A DNA stretch of 64,000 bases from Zoogloeaceae bacterium (GTDB taxonomy: Bacteria > Pseudomonadota > Gammaproteobacteria > Burkholderiales > Rhodocyclaceae): NCBI GenBank assembly GCA_024235675.1, contig JACKLZ010000001.1, positions 372,001-436,000 of the forward strand. Reading direction: 5' to 3'. This document shows, in pieces, positions 18,554 to 26,937 of the stretch; within the stretch, counting starts at the first letter, position 1; each line of letters opens with the position of its first letter. The notes under the pieces were generated by a model. That model saw only the letters and a program-made list of their open reading frames with translations. It was not told where the DNA came from and searched no databases. The position numbers and the translations under genes were made by a program.

Positions 18554-19345
18554 TCAACCTTGATCAGGGTTGCCCAGCGCCGTTGTGTTGAAGCCGCCAT
18601 CGACGTACATGATCTCGCCGGTGATGCCGCTCGCCAGGTCGGAACACATGAAGGCCGCGGCGTTGCCGACTTCATCAATCGTGACGTTGCGACGCAGCGG
18701 CGCGTTGCGTTCATTGAAGGAGAGCAACTTGCCGAAGTTGCCAATGCCAGAGGCTGCCAGTGTCTTGATCGGGCCGGCCGATACGGCGTTGACGCGTGTG
18801 CCCTCGGGACCGAGGCAGGCGGCGAGGTAGCGCACGGAGGCTTCAAGGCTCGCCTTGGCCAGCCCCATGATGTTGTAGTTCGGCATGGTGCGAACAGCGC
18901 CGAGGTAGGACAGCGTCAGCAGCGAGCCGTTGCGACCGGCCAGCAGCGGTCGTGCAGCCTTGGCCATGGCGGGGAAGCTGTAGGCGCTGATTTCCTGAGA
19001 AATGCGGAAAGCTTCGCGGGACAGCCCGTCGAGGAAGTCGCCTTCGAGCGCATCGCTGGGTGCGTATGCAATCGAGTGAACCACGCTGTCGATACCGCCC
19101 CAGGCGTCGCCGATCTGCGAAAAGAGATCGTCGATCTGTGCGTCGTCCTGGACGTCACACGGCAGAATGAGTTCGCTGTTGAAATCGGCGGCGAGTTTGC
19201 TGACGCGTTCCTGGAAACGTTCGTTCTGATAGGCAAACGCCAACTCGGCGCCTTCGCGGTGCATTGCACGCGCGACACCGTAGGCAATCGACCGGTTGCT
19301 GAGCAAGCCGGTGACCAGAATTCGCTTTCCTGTGAGAAGCCCCAT
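18554..19345 (-). CDS. fabI: Enoyl-[acyl-carrier-protein] reductase (NADH) FabI
   Basis: A 263-aa short-chain-dehydrogenase-like enzyme that reduces the enoyl-ACP double bond in fatty acid elongation. The FabI-specific cofactor loop (TGLLSNRSIAYG, about residues 12-23) and catalytic Tyr147, Tyr157 and Lys164 (Y-x6-K in YNIMGLAK) are present, with numbering almost equal to E. coli FabI. GGAG lies about ten bases upstream of the ATG, with a perfect -10 box further up. It is a single gene convergent with ppiD and divergent from the ABC importer genes. FabI is the target of triclosan-like inhibitors. Confidence 0.96.
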   Translation of the reverse strand: MGLLTGKRILVTGLLSNRSIAYGVARAMHREGAELAFAYQNERFQERVSKLAADFNSELILPCDVQDDAQIDDLFSQIGDAWGGIDSVVHSIAYAPSDALEGDFLDGLSREAFRISQEISAYSFPAMAKAARPLLAGRNGSLLTLSYLGAVRTMPNYNIMGLAKASLEASVRYLAACLGPEGTRVNAVSAGPIKTLAASGIGNFGKLLSFNERNAPLRRNVTIDEVGNAAAFMCSDLASGITGEIMYVDGGFNTTALGNPDQG

Positions 19346-19377
19346 TTTTATCTAATCTCCGTTGAGCCAATCGGCGA

Positions 19378-19383
19378 ATTATA
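19378..19383 (-). promoter_or_regulatory. -10 element for fabI
   Basis: A perfect TATAAT on the minus strand 33 bases before the fabI start codon, giving a predicted leader of about 25 nt. No clear -35 box was seen at the usual spacing. Confidence 0.5.
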
Positions 19384-19589
19384 GCCGAACCCACACTGAC
19401 CGAGGGGTTGCAGGGTCCAATCTCCGGATGGGTGTCGCGCGCATGCACAGAGATGAGTGCGCCTTGGGGGGGTAGAGGGGGGCGCCTGAACGCAGATACG
19501 TTGAAAGCGCGCGCGGGCGAGACTGCCGTGTCCGGGCGGGGTGTGCCTCACAATGCCAGTCCTTCGCTGCTTGGGCTAAACTGCCGCCC

Positions 19590-21869
19590 ATGCTCGATCG
19601 CTTGCGCACAATGCGCCTCGCCTCTGTAAGTCACGGTTTCCGATACTCGCTTGGCGGTGCGGTGACTGTTGTCGCCAGCGTGCGACAACGCCTGAGCAAA
19701 GTGCGATCCACCCTGTGCCTGGGATGCGTTTGTATCGGGCTGACGGGCTGTGGCAATGCCTGGAATGATCCGTATCCGGCCGCGGAGTCGGGGCAGAACA
19801 TTCTTTATTCGGCCTTTGTTAACCGGCCGAAGCATTTCGACCCGGTGCAGTCGTACTCGGAAGACGAAGCGACCTTTCTCTATCAGATTTACGAGCCGCC
19901 CCTGCAATACCATTATCTGCAGCGCCCGTACGCGTTGATTCCAGGGGCTGCGGCGCAGATGCCGACGCTGTCTCGTTATGACAAGAAGGGTGAGCTTCTG
20001 CCGGAGAGTGCAAGTGCCGCCGACGTGGCGTACACGGTGTATGAAATCAAGGTGCGCCCCGGCGTGATGTACCAGCCTCACCCCGCGTTTGCCAAAGACT
20101 CTGATGGGCACCTGGCCTACGTACCCATGCCCGCCGCGATGCTTGAAGCGGCGACGACGATTCCCGACTTTCCGTTGGTGGGCTCCCGCGAATTGATCGC
20201 GGAAGACTTTGTCTATCAGCTCAAGCGTCTCGCCCATCCTCGCTTGCATTCCCCAATCTTCGAACTGATGCGGGGATATATCCGGGGCTTGACCGGCCTG
20301 CATGAGGCGCTGTCGGGCGCCGCAGAGAAGGCGGGGCCTGAGGCTTGGCTCGATCTCGACCAGTTCGCGCTCGAGGGTGTGGAGGTGGTTGATCGCTACA
20401 CTTACCGCATTCGCGTCGAGGGCACCTATCCGCAGTTGTCCTACTGGATGACCATGCCGTTTTTCGCCCCGGTGCCGCGCGAGGTGGATCGCTTCTACGC
20501 GCAGCCCGGCATGGCCGAAAAAAATCTGACGCTCGATTGGTGGCCGGTTGGGACGGGGCCCTACATGCTGGTCGAGAATGATCCAAACGCACGCATGGTG
20601 CTGGCCCGTAACCCCAACTACCGTGGTGAAACCTATCCGTGCGAGGCCGATGCCGAAGACGTTGCGGCCGGCATGGTGGCCGACTGCGGCAAGGCGATTC
20701 CCTTTATCGACCGGGCGGTGTTCTCTCGCGAGAAGGAAGGCATTCCCTACTGGAACAAGTTTCTTCAGGGCTATTACGATGCCTCGGGGCTGTCTTCGGA
20801 CAATTTTGATCAGGCCGTGCAGATGGGGGGTGAAGGCGAAGTTGGGCTCAGTGAGGCAATGCGTGCGCAGGGCATCGACTTGAACACTTCGGTGTCGCCC
20901 ACCGTCATGTATCTGGGCTTCAACATGCTCGATCCGGTGGTTGGCGGTACAAGCGAGGAGGCGCGCAAGTTGCGCCTGGCGCTGTCGATTGCCATTGATG
21001 AAGAAGAGTTCATCTCCGTGTTTCTCAATGGCCGCGGGTCGCCCGCGATGCATCCGGTGCCGCCAGGGATCTTCGGTCATGAGCCGGGAGAGTCGGGCAT
21101 CAACCCGATGGTGTACGACTGGGTGAATGGCGCGCCAGTGCGCAAATCGGTCGAGGTCGCACGCAAGCTTCTGGCCGAAGCGGGCTATCCGGGCGGGCGG
21201 GATGCCCAAACCGGTGCGCCGCTGGTGATTCATCTCGATACGACCTCGTCTGGCATGGGCCAGAAGTCCTATGTGAATTGGCTGACCAAGCAGCTCCGGA
21301 AGATCGATCTGCAACTGGTGGTGCGAGATTCCGACTGGAACCGCTTGCAGGACAAGCTGCGCAAGGGCAATGCCCAGATGTTCTTTCTGGGATGGAATGC
21401 AGACTATCCCGATCCCGAGAATTTCTACTTCCTGCTTTACGGCCCGCAGGGGCGGGTGGCGACGCAGGGCGAGAACGCGACCAACTATCAGAATGCCGAG
21501 TTCGACCGGCTTTTCGAGGCCATGAAAGTGATGCCCAACGGCCCGGAGCGCCTGAACATCATTCGCAAGATGAACCGCATTTTGCAGCATGACGCGCCGT
21601 GGATCTGGGGTTTTCACCAGAAAGCCTTTGTGCTCCAGCATGGCTGGCTCAAAAATCGGAAGCCGGGAGCCATCGTGCGAAATACGCTGAAGTATCAACG
21701 CATTGACACAGCCCTGCGCAGCGAAAAACGCCTGGCCTGGAATCGCCCGGTGATCTGGCCGCTGGCCTTGATGGCCGGGTTGCTGGTGGCGATGCTCTGG
21801 CCGATGGTGCGCCGCTATCGTCAGCACGAGCGGCAGACGGTTCGCGTGCCCGACGCGGCGGGGGGCTGA
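19590..21869 (+). CDS. Peptide-type ABC transporter substrate-binding lipoprotein
   Basis: Extracytoplasmic solute-binding protein of family 5 (oligopeptide/dipeptide/nickel type). The frame is 759 aa from ATG 19590. A GTG at 19680 would give a cleaner lipoprotein signal (MRQRLSKVRS, then a hydrophobic stretch and LTGC lipobox), so the true N-terminus may be 30 codons later; neither start has a good RBS. The mature part has the usual family-5 pattern (ILYSAFVNRPKHFDP ... GTGPYMLVENDPNARMVLARNPNY). Unusually, the C-terminus adds a transmembrane helix (PVIWPLALMAGLLVAMLWP) and a basic tail, so it may be anchored at both ends. Two permease genes follow at once. The substrate is unknown. Confidence 0.85.
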   Translation: MLDRLRTMRLASVSHGFRYSLGGAVTVVASVRQRLSKVRSTLCLGCVCIGLTGCGNAWNDPYPAAESGQNILYSAFVNRPKHFDPVQSYSEDEATFLYQIYEPPLQYHYLQRPYALIPGAAAQMPTLSRYDKKGELLPESASAADVAYTVYEIKVRPGVMYQPHPAFAKDSDGHLAYVPMPAAMLEAATTIPDFPLVGSRELIAEDFVYQLKRLAHPRLHSPIFELMRGYIRGLTGLHEALSGAAEKAGPEAWLDLDQFALEGVEVVDRYTYRIRVEGTYPQLSYWMTMPFFAPVPREVDRFYAQPGMAEKNLTLDWWPVGTGPYMLVENDPNARMVLARNPNYRGETYPCEADAEDVAAGMVADCGKAIPFIDRAVFSREKEGIPYWNKFLQGYYDASGLSSDNFDQAVQMGGEGEVGLSEAMRAQGIDLNTSVSPTVMYLGFNMLDPVVGGTSEEARKLRLALSIAIDEEEFISVFLNGRGSPAMHPVPPGIFGHEPGESGINPMVYDWVNGAPVRKSVEVARKLLAEAGYPGGRDAQTGAPLVIHLDTTSSGMGQKSYVNWLTKQLRKIDLQLVVRDSDWNRLQDKLRKGNAQMFFLGWNADYPDPENFYFLLYGPQGRVATQGENATNYQNAEFDRLFEAMKVMPNGPERLNIIRKMNRILQHDAPWIWGFHQKAFVLQHGWLKNRKPGAIVRNTLKYQRIDTALRSEKRLAWNRPVIWPLALMAGLLVAMLWPMVRRYRQHERQTVRVPDAAGG

Positions 21870-21872
21870 GCC

Positions 21873-22850
21873 ATGTGGGCTTATCTCGTCCGTCGTCTGA
21901 TGTATGCGCTGCCCATTCTGATGGGCGTCAATTTGCTGACCTTCGCCTTGTTCTTTGTGGTCAACACGCCGGATGACATGGCGCGGATGCAGTTGGGCGT
22001 CAAACGGGTGACGCCTGAAGCCATCGAACGCTGGAAGGTCGAGCGTGGCTACGACAAGCCCTTGTTTTTCAACGAAGGCGCCGAGGGCGGCGGGAAGCTG
22101 ACCGAGACGGTGTTTTTCGACAAATCGCTGCGCATGTTCGTATTTGATTTTGGTGCGGCTGACGACGGCCGGGACATCGCCCGAGAGATTCAGCAGCGCA
22201 TGGGGCCATCGCTCGCCATCGCCTTGCCGACCTTCGTGCTGGGCTTGTTCGTGACCGTCAGTTTCGCGCTGATGCTGGTGTTTTTCCGTGCTACGCCACT
22301 CGACTTCTGGGGCGTGGTGGTGTGCGTGGCGATGATGTCGATATCCAGTCTGTTCTACATCATTGGTGGGCAGTGGTTGATATCAAAGGTGTGGCACCTG
22401 GTGCCGATCTCGGGTTACGGCGGCGGGCTGGATGCGCCGCGCTTTCTCGCCTTGCCGGTGATGCTTGGCGTGATCGGCGGCATCGGCAGCAGTACCCGGT
22501 GGTACCGCACAATTTTTCTGGAAGAAATTTCGCGTGACTATGTCCGTACGGCACGCGCCAAAGGTGTGTCCGAACTGACCGTGCTGTTCGGGCATGTGCT
22601 CAAGAACGCCATGATCCCCATCCTCACTGGTGTGGTGGTGGTGATTCCGCTGTTGTTCATGGGGAGTCTGATCATCGAGTCCTTCTTTGGCATCCCGGGG
22701 CTGGGCAGTTACACCATCGATGCCATTCAGGCGCAAGACTTTGCCGTAGTGCGTGCGATGGTGTTCATTGGCTCGGTGCTCTACATCGTGGGGCTGATTC
22801 TTACCGATTTGTCCTACACCCTGGTTGATCCGCGCGTGAGGTTCGAATGA
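21873..22850 (+). CDS. Peptide-type ABC transporter permease (DppB/YejB-like)
   Basis: A 325-aa inner-membrane permease of the binding-protein-dependent peptide importer group. It has an N-terminal transmembrane helix (LMYALPILMGVNLLTFALFFVV), a periplasmic stretch, then a five-helix permease core containing the EAA-type cytoplasmic loop (EISRDYVRTARAKGVSELTVLFGHVLKNA). It starts three bases after the binding-protein stop and overlaps the next permease by four bases (ATGA). Confidence 0.9.
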   Translation: MWAYLVRRLMYALPILMGVNLLTFALFFVVNTPDDMARMQLGVKRVTPEAIERWKVERGYDKPLFFNEGAEGGGKLTETVFFDKSLRMFVFDFGAADDGRDIAREIQQRMGPSLAIALPTFVLGLFVTVSFALMLVFFRATPLDFWGVVVCVAMMSISSLFYIIGGQWLISKVWHLVPISGYGGGLDAPRFLALPVMLGVIGGIGSSTRWYRTIFLEEISRDYVRTARAKGVSELTVLFGHVLKNAMIPILTGVVVVIPLLFMGSLIIESFFGIPGLGSYTIDAIQAQDFAVVRAMVFIGSVLYIVGLILTDLSYTLVDPRVRFE

Positions 22851-24235
22851 TCGGGCACGGATTTGAAACGGTCGTGTTGTGGACCGACGCCTGCTTCTTC
22901 TTGCTCCTCGCTGCCTTTGTCGTCGGGGGGATGCATGCCTGGCGCCGACCGCATCTTCGTCGATCCTGGGCCCGCGTTGGTGAGCGGCCGGCGGGTATGG
23001 CCGCCATGGTGGTGTTGCTGGTTTTTCTCCTCATCGGCATTCTCGACAGCCTGCACTTTCGCGCCGCCTTGCCGCCAGCGGCGGGGCAGACCGAGACGAT
23101 CTACGCCACCGAAGTCACCAGCGTGCTCGATGTAGTGATGCACAGTCAGCGTACGGACGTTGAGCGCACCTATTCGGCCCCACTGGCAACGCATGCCTTC
23201 GTCAAGGAAACCGTCGAGCTGCCAGACGGTGGGCAGCGGCGCGACTTTCCGAGGCTTGTTCATGGTGGCGCCCACCTTGAGGATGCAACGCAAGATCACA
23301 CCGGCGATATTGTCAGCCATCTCGTGCTTGGCGCAGCCGTGGGCGTCGGGCTCTCGCTGTTGGCCGCTGCCGGTCTCAGTGTATTCAACGGGGGGGTCAA
23401 ACGCTTCGTGCGCGGTGAGGCACAGCTGGCGTGGCGCAGCGCCTGGCTGACCTGGTCAGTCGTGGCCGTTGTGGCGGGCATGTTGGTGTCGCTGGCGCAG
23501 GGCTACCACGTGTTCGGCACCGACAAGGTCGGGCAGGACGTGTTTTACCTCACCCTCAAGAGCGTGCGCACCGCGCTGATGATCGGCACGCTTACCACCT
23601 TGGTGACGCTCCCGCTGGCGATCGCGCTCGGTATTCTCGCCGGCTATTTTGGCGGCTGGGTGGACGATGTCATCCAGTACCTCTACACCGTACTCAATTC
23701 CATTCCCGGCGTGCTCCTGATTGCCGCGGCGGTGTTGATGATGCAGGTGTTTATTGGAAACCACCCCGAGTGGTTCGCGACCGCGGCGGAGCGATCCGAT
23801 GCGCGTCTGCTGGCGCTGTGCTTCATCCTTGGCGTGACCAGCTGGACCGGATTGTGTCGATTGCTTCGGGGCGAAACGCTCAAATTGCGTGAGTTGGAAT
23901 ATGTGCAAGCGGCGCGCGCGTTCGGTGTGCCCACCGTACGCATTTTGCTGCGCCACGTGCTGCCCAATTTGATGCATATCGTGATCATCGCGCTGGTCAT
24001 GGACTTCTCCGGCCTGGTGCTGGCCGAAGCCGTGTTGTCCTATGTGGGCATTGGTGTCGATCCCAACATGGCGAGTTTTGGCACGCTGATCAACGCCGCG
24101 CGCATGGAGCTGGCGCGCGATCCGATGGTGTGGTGGTCCCTGGCGGCGGCGTTTGTGTTCATGTTTGTGCTGGTTCTTGCCGCTAACTTGCTTGCTGACG
24201 TGGTGCGTGACGCGTTCGATCCTCGTGGCGGGTAG
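22847..24235 (+). CDS. Peptide-type ABC transporter permease (DppC/YejE-like), extended N-terminus
   Basis: A 462-aa second permease, longer than the usual 290-350 aa. The first 150 residues hold two extra hydrophobic segments and a periplasmic-looking stretch. The core has the EAA loop (RELEYVQAARAFGVPTVRILLRHVLPN, split by family convention). The long interdomain region agrees with YejE-like proteins. No ATPase gene follows, so the energising subunits must be encoded elsewhere or be shared. Confidence 0.88.
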   Translation: MIGHGFETVVLWTDACFFLLLAAFVVGGMHAWRRPHLRRSWARVGERPAGMAAMVVLLVFLLIGILDSLHFRAALPPAAGQTETIYATEVTSVLDVVMHSQRTDVERTYSAPLATHAFVKETVELPDGGQRRDFPRLVHGGAHLEDATQDHTGDIVSHLVLGAAVGVGLSLLAAAGLSVFNGGVKRFVRGEAQLAWRSAWLTWSVVAVVAGMLVSLAQGYHVFGTDKVGQDVFYLTLKSVRTALMIGTLTTLVTLPLAIALGILAGYFGGWVDDVIQYLYTVLNSIPGVLLIAAAVLMMQVFIGNHPEWFATAAERSDARLLALCFILGVTSWTGLCRLLRGETLKLRELEYVQAARAFGVPTVRILLRHVLPNLMHIVIIALVMDFSGLVLAEAVLSYVGIGVDPNMASFGTLINAARMELARDPMVWWSLAAAFVFMFVLVLAANLLADVVRDAFDPRGG

Positions 24236-24318
24236 CGCTCGACGACGTGCGACAGCGCTGATGACACCGTCGCCAGACTAAGGCTGGCCGGCGACTTCAA
24301 CGAAACTTGCGAGAGACC

Positions 24319-25443
24319 ATGGATTGCCCCAAGTGCGGACATAGCCAGTCGAACACCGAGCAGTGCGAATCCTGCGGCGTGTTCTTCGAAAAATATGTGC
24401 AATACCTCGCCGACAAGGAAGCCATGGCGTCCGCCAAGCGCTCGCCACATCGAGGCGGCCGCGATGACACGCCCGGCTTCCCCCTCGTCAAAGGCGCGCT
24501 TGCACTGATCATTGTGTTGAGTGGCGCATTTGCCATTTTCGGTCGTGACGCGACCGACTCCGCCACGATTGAGCCCGTTGCGGCACCGGTGCCATCAACG
24601 CCAGCCCAGGCGCAAGGTGGAATCGCCGCGCAAATCAACAAATCACACCCACCGCGCAACGCCATCGAAGCCGCGCGCAACGCGACGGTGTTCATTCAGA
24701 CCCCGTGGGGTAGCCTCGGGTCGGGCTTTATCGTGAGCGCCGACTGCCGGGTTGTGACCAATCGCCATGTGCTGCATTTTGACAGCGCCAGCGCCAAGCG
24801 CGCTGCGGAACAGTCACCCGCGATCGCCAAGGAGCTTGCCCGTCAGCAAGGCGAACTCCTTCAGGACCTCAAGCACTTGTCGGAGGCGTATCGAGAGGAA
24901 GTTGGCCGCAATGGCAAGGGCAGCGGTGGTGCGCTTACCTTGAAGATCAAGATCGACAAGGTGAAGGAGACTCTTCGCACACTCCCCGAGTCCGTGCGCC
25001 AGCAAGTCAACGACGAGATCAGCAAGACCGCTCTGTACGCCCGCCTGGCAACCTACAAGGTGTCGCTCGTCGATGGCACCAGGTTCGACGTCAATCAGAT
25101 CGAATACGTTGACGAACTCGACCTCGCCAGCTTCAGGTTGCCCGCCAGCAACTGCCCTTACATCAAGCGCGGAAAAAGTGCACAGCTCAGTCAGGGCGAG
25201 CGGCTATACACCGTCGGCAGCCCCTCGGGCCTGACCTACACGGTCACCGGGGGTGTTTTCTCCGGCTACCGGGACGAAGGCGAACGCCGATATCTCCAGA
25301 CCGACGCGCCCATCAATCCTGGCAATAGTGGCGGTCCGTTGATCACCGAGGTCGGCGACGTCATCGGCGTCAATACGGCAATCCTGCTCGGGACGCAGGG
25401 TATCGGGTTCGCGATTCCGGTCGAGGATATTCCGGCGCTGTAG
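24319..25443 (+). CDS. Membrane-anchored trypsin-like serine protease with N-terminal zinc ribbon
   Basis: A 374-aa protein starting at ATG 24319 (an upstream in-frame TTG is not needed). Residues 3-19 form a four-Cys zinc ribbon (CPKCGH ... CESCG). A transmembrane helix is at about 57-75. The rest is an S1C/DegP-like trypsin fold with the triad His150 (TNRHVL), Asp268 (DELDLASF) and Ser337 (PGNSGGP). There is no PDZ domain. Between His and Asp lies an extra charged, helix-like insert (about 158-238), far longer than usual. The topology suggests a cytoplasmic ribbon and a periplasmic protease. Substrate unknown; it is a single gene next to the accessory region. Confidence 0.85.
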   Translation: MDCPKCGHSQSNTEQCESCGVFFEKYVQYLADKEAMASAKRSPHRGGRDDTPGFPLVKGALALIIVLSGAFAIFGRDATDSATIEPVAAPVPSTPAQAQGGIAAQINKSHPPRNAIEAARNATVFIQTPWGSLGSGFIVSADCRVVTNRHVLHFDSASAKRAAEQSPAIAKELARQQGELLQDLKHLSEAYREEVGRNGKGSGGALTLKIKIDKVKETLRTLPESVRQQVNDEISKTALYARLATYKVSLVDGTRFDVNQIEYVDELDLASFRLPASNCPYIKRGKSAQLSQGERLYTVGSPSGLTYTVTGGVFSGYRDEGERRYLQTDAPINPGNSGGPLITEVGDVIGVNTAILLGTQGIGFAIPVEDIPAL

Positions 25444-25479
25444 CGGCTGGGCGCGCCGCGCGAGTAGGCGTGCTGCTTG

Positions 25480-25565
25480 GCGGCCACACCTTGACCGTCT
25501 CCCCCGGCGGGATGTCCATTACCACAAACTGTCCGTTGGGGTTCCAATCCGGCCACACGCCCAAG
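25480..25565 (-). pseudogene. Remnant of a VgrG-linked toxin C-terminal domain
   Basis: On the minus strand, starting exactly at the IS end, the sequence reads LGVWPDWNPNGQFVVMDIPP and then GETVKVW. This aligns with FAVWANWNSNGEFVTYTVPP GKPLKVW in the effector at 34096-35568 (residues about 386-410). The match stops after about 28 residues and there is no start codon or RBS. It is what remains of a further toxin module after IS-associated deletion. Confidence 0.65.
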
Positions 25566-25604
25566 TGAGGTTCCCTCGGTTTTTCGTCTGCCAAAGGGTG
25601 AGGT

Positions 25605-26495
25605 TCATGCTATCTGCTTTTCCTGATGTTGCGCGCTGACCCAGTTCTCCAGGAATTGAATTGGCGACTTGTAGCCGAGAGTCGAATGTTGCCGTTTCCG
25701 ATTGTAGAAGACCTCGATGTATTCGAAGCTGGCGGCCTTGATGTCGGCATGGGTGGCGTAACGCAGTCCATGCACGCGCTCGTTCTTGAAGCTGTTGAAC
25801 CAGCTCTCCGTCGGCGCATTGTCCCAGCAGTTCCCCTTCCGGCTCATCGAACACGTCATGCCGAACGCCTTGAGCTTGTCTTGAAAGGCATGGCTGGCGT
25901 ACTGGCTGCCCCGGTCGGAGTGATGCATCAGCCCTGCTGCCGGCCGCTTCCTGAACCAGGCCATGGTCAGCGCATCCGTCACGATGTCCTCCGTCATGCG
26001 TGGCTTCAGCGACCAGCCCACCACCTCCCGGTGGAACAGGTCGAGCACGATGGCCAGGTACAACCAGCCTTCATCCGTCCACAGGTAGGTGATATCCGAC
26101 GTCCACACTTGGTTCGGCGCTATCGGCATGAAGTTTCTGGCGAGCAGGTTCTCCGCCACCGGCAGAGCGTGCTTCGAGTCCGTCGTGACCATGTAGCGCC
26201 GCTTGTGACGGGCATGGATGCCGTTGTCGCGCATCCGTCGTTCAGCCCGCTCCTTGCTTGCCGAGAAGCCTCTGGCACGCAGCTCACGCACCATGCGCGG
26301 ACTGCCGTAGGCGCCCTTGAGTTCGGCATGAATGGCGCGGATCAGCGCCAGCATCTGGCTGTCGGTCAGGCGCTTGCGATCCGGCTTGCCACCACGCTTC
26401 CACGCCCGATAGCCGCTGACGCTCACGTCAAGGACCTCGCACATTTCGACCAGGGAAAACGCCTTGCCATGCGCAGCAATCCAGGCGTACTTCAC
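25605..26495 (-). CDS. IS3-family transposase OrfB
   Basis: A 296-aa DDE integrase-type transposase. The N-terminal HTH_21-like part (ALIRAIHAELKGAYGSPRMVRELRARG, shortened) precedes the rve core with Asp in WTSDITYL, Asp in HHSDRGSQY and Glu in NAPTESWFNSFKNE. The start overlaps the orfA stop by four bases (ATGA), so expression is by coupling or by a -1 frameshift to an OrfAB fusion. All three catalytic residues are present, so the element may be active. Confidence 0.93.
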   Translation of the reverse strand: MKYAWIAAHGKAFSLVEMCEVLDVSVSGYRAWKRGGKPDRKRLTDSQMLALIRAIHAELKGAYGSPRMVRELRARGFSASKERAERRMRDNGIHARHKRRYMVTTDSKHALPVAENLLARNFMPIAPNQVWTSDITYLWTDEGWLYLAIVLDLFHREVVGWSLKPRMTEDIVTDALTMAWFRKRPAAGLMHHSDRGSQYASHAFQDKLKAFGMTCSMSRKGNCWDNAPTESWFNSFKNERVHGLRYATHADIKAASFEYIEVFYNRKRQHSTLGYKSPIQFLENWVSAQHQEKQIA

Positions 26496-26782
26496 AGAAC
26501 ATCCCTTGCAAAGTACGCCGTCGCTTTTTTTAGGATTTCGTTCTCCCGCTTGAGCCGGAGATTCTCGGCGCGCAGCCTGGACAGTTCCATCTCTTCGGGC
26601 GTTACGACTCTGCTGCCGGCTCCGCCCAGCTTACCTTCCGCCGCCGCCTTGACCCAGTTGCGCACGGTCTGGTCGCTCAGCCCAAGTTCCTTGCAAACCA
26701 TGCTGACGCTCTGGCCGTCCTTGACCCGTTTGACCGCCAGTTCCTTGAACTCGATCGTGTATGCCTGCTTCGGTAGCTTCAT
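26492..26782 (-). CDS. IS3-family transposase OrfA
   Basis: A 96-aa helix-turn-helix protein of the IS3/IS911 OrfA type. The HTH lies at about residues 18-50 (VKDGQSVSMVCKELGLSDQ, TVRNWVKAA) and a leucine-zipper-like C-terminus follows (ELSRLRAENLRLKRENEILKKA, split). It binds the IS ends and multimerises with the transposase. It is intact and overlaps orfB by ATGA. Confidence 0.92.
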   Translation of the reverse strand: MKLPKQAYTIEFKELAVKRVKDGQSVSMVCKELGLSDQTVRNWVKAAAEGKLGGAGSRVVTPEEMELSRLRAENLRLKRENEILKKATAYFARDVL

Positions 26783-26849
26783 TTCTCGCCTTCCAAAAGT
26801 GACTGGATTTTATGCCACTCTTGGCAGACGAAATTTCGGGCGAAGCTCA

Positions 26850-26897
26850 GTATTGCGGGTAGCCGGCCAAGGGTTTGCCGAACAGGTCGGTGGTCAT
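26850..26897 (-). pseudogene. First 16 codons of a fifth type-B immunity-like gene, cut by the IS
   Basis: The minus strand reads MTTDLFGKPLAGYPQY and then runs straight into the IS end (TAC followed by TGAG). The leader and start are identical to those of the four intact copies to the right. The rest of the gene is missing from the other side of the IS. Confidence 0.85.
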
Positions 26898-26919
26898 GGT
26901 GTGTACTGGCGTGGGTGTT

Positions 26920-26937
26920 GGCGGGATGAATCCCGCC
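26920..26937. repeat. REP palindrome (GGCGGGA-TGAA-TCCCGCC)
   Basis: A 7-bp stem, TGAA loop, followed on the plus strand by CTAC, which is the GTAG head on the minus strand. It lies between the fourth B gene and the cut fifth copy. The GTAG head supplies the TAG stop of the gene ending at 26938. Confidence 0.8.

Larger units (their letters stand above)
25566..26849 (-). mobile_element. IS3-family insertion sequence (1284 bp)
   Basis: Terminal inverted repeats run inward from TGAG at 25566 and from CTCA at 26849. The left end TGAGGTTCCCTCGG and right end TGAGCTTCGCCCGA (read inward) continue into a shared TTTCGTCTGCCAA. Inside are orfA and orfB with the standard IS3 layout. The flanks are AAG (left) and GTA (right), so no 3-4 bp target duplication is present. 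The element cuts an immunity-like gene on the right and abuts a toxin remnant on the left. Confidence 0.9.

Noticed and set aside
19548..21827. Long open frame antisense to the binding-protein gene (759 codons)
   Set aside because: It mirrors the sense gene in a GC-rich sequence, its translation has no family features, and the sense strand has clear binding-protein motifs.
25434..25445. CCGGCGCTGTAG at the end of the protease gene, the same 12 bases as at the ends of several array genes
   Set aside because: No REP stem follows here and the strand is opposite. A short GC-rich match is probably coincidence.
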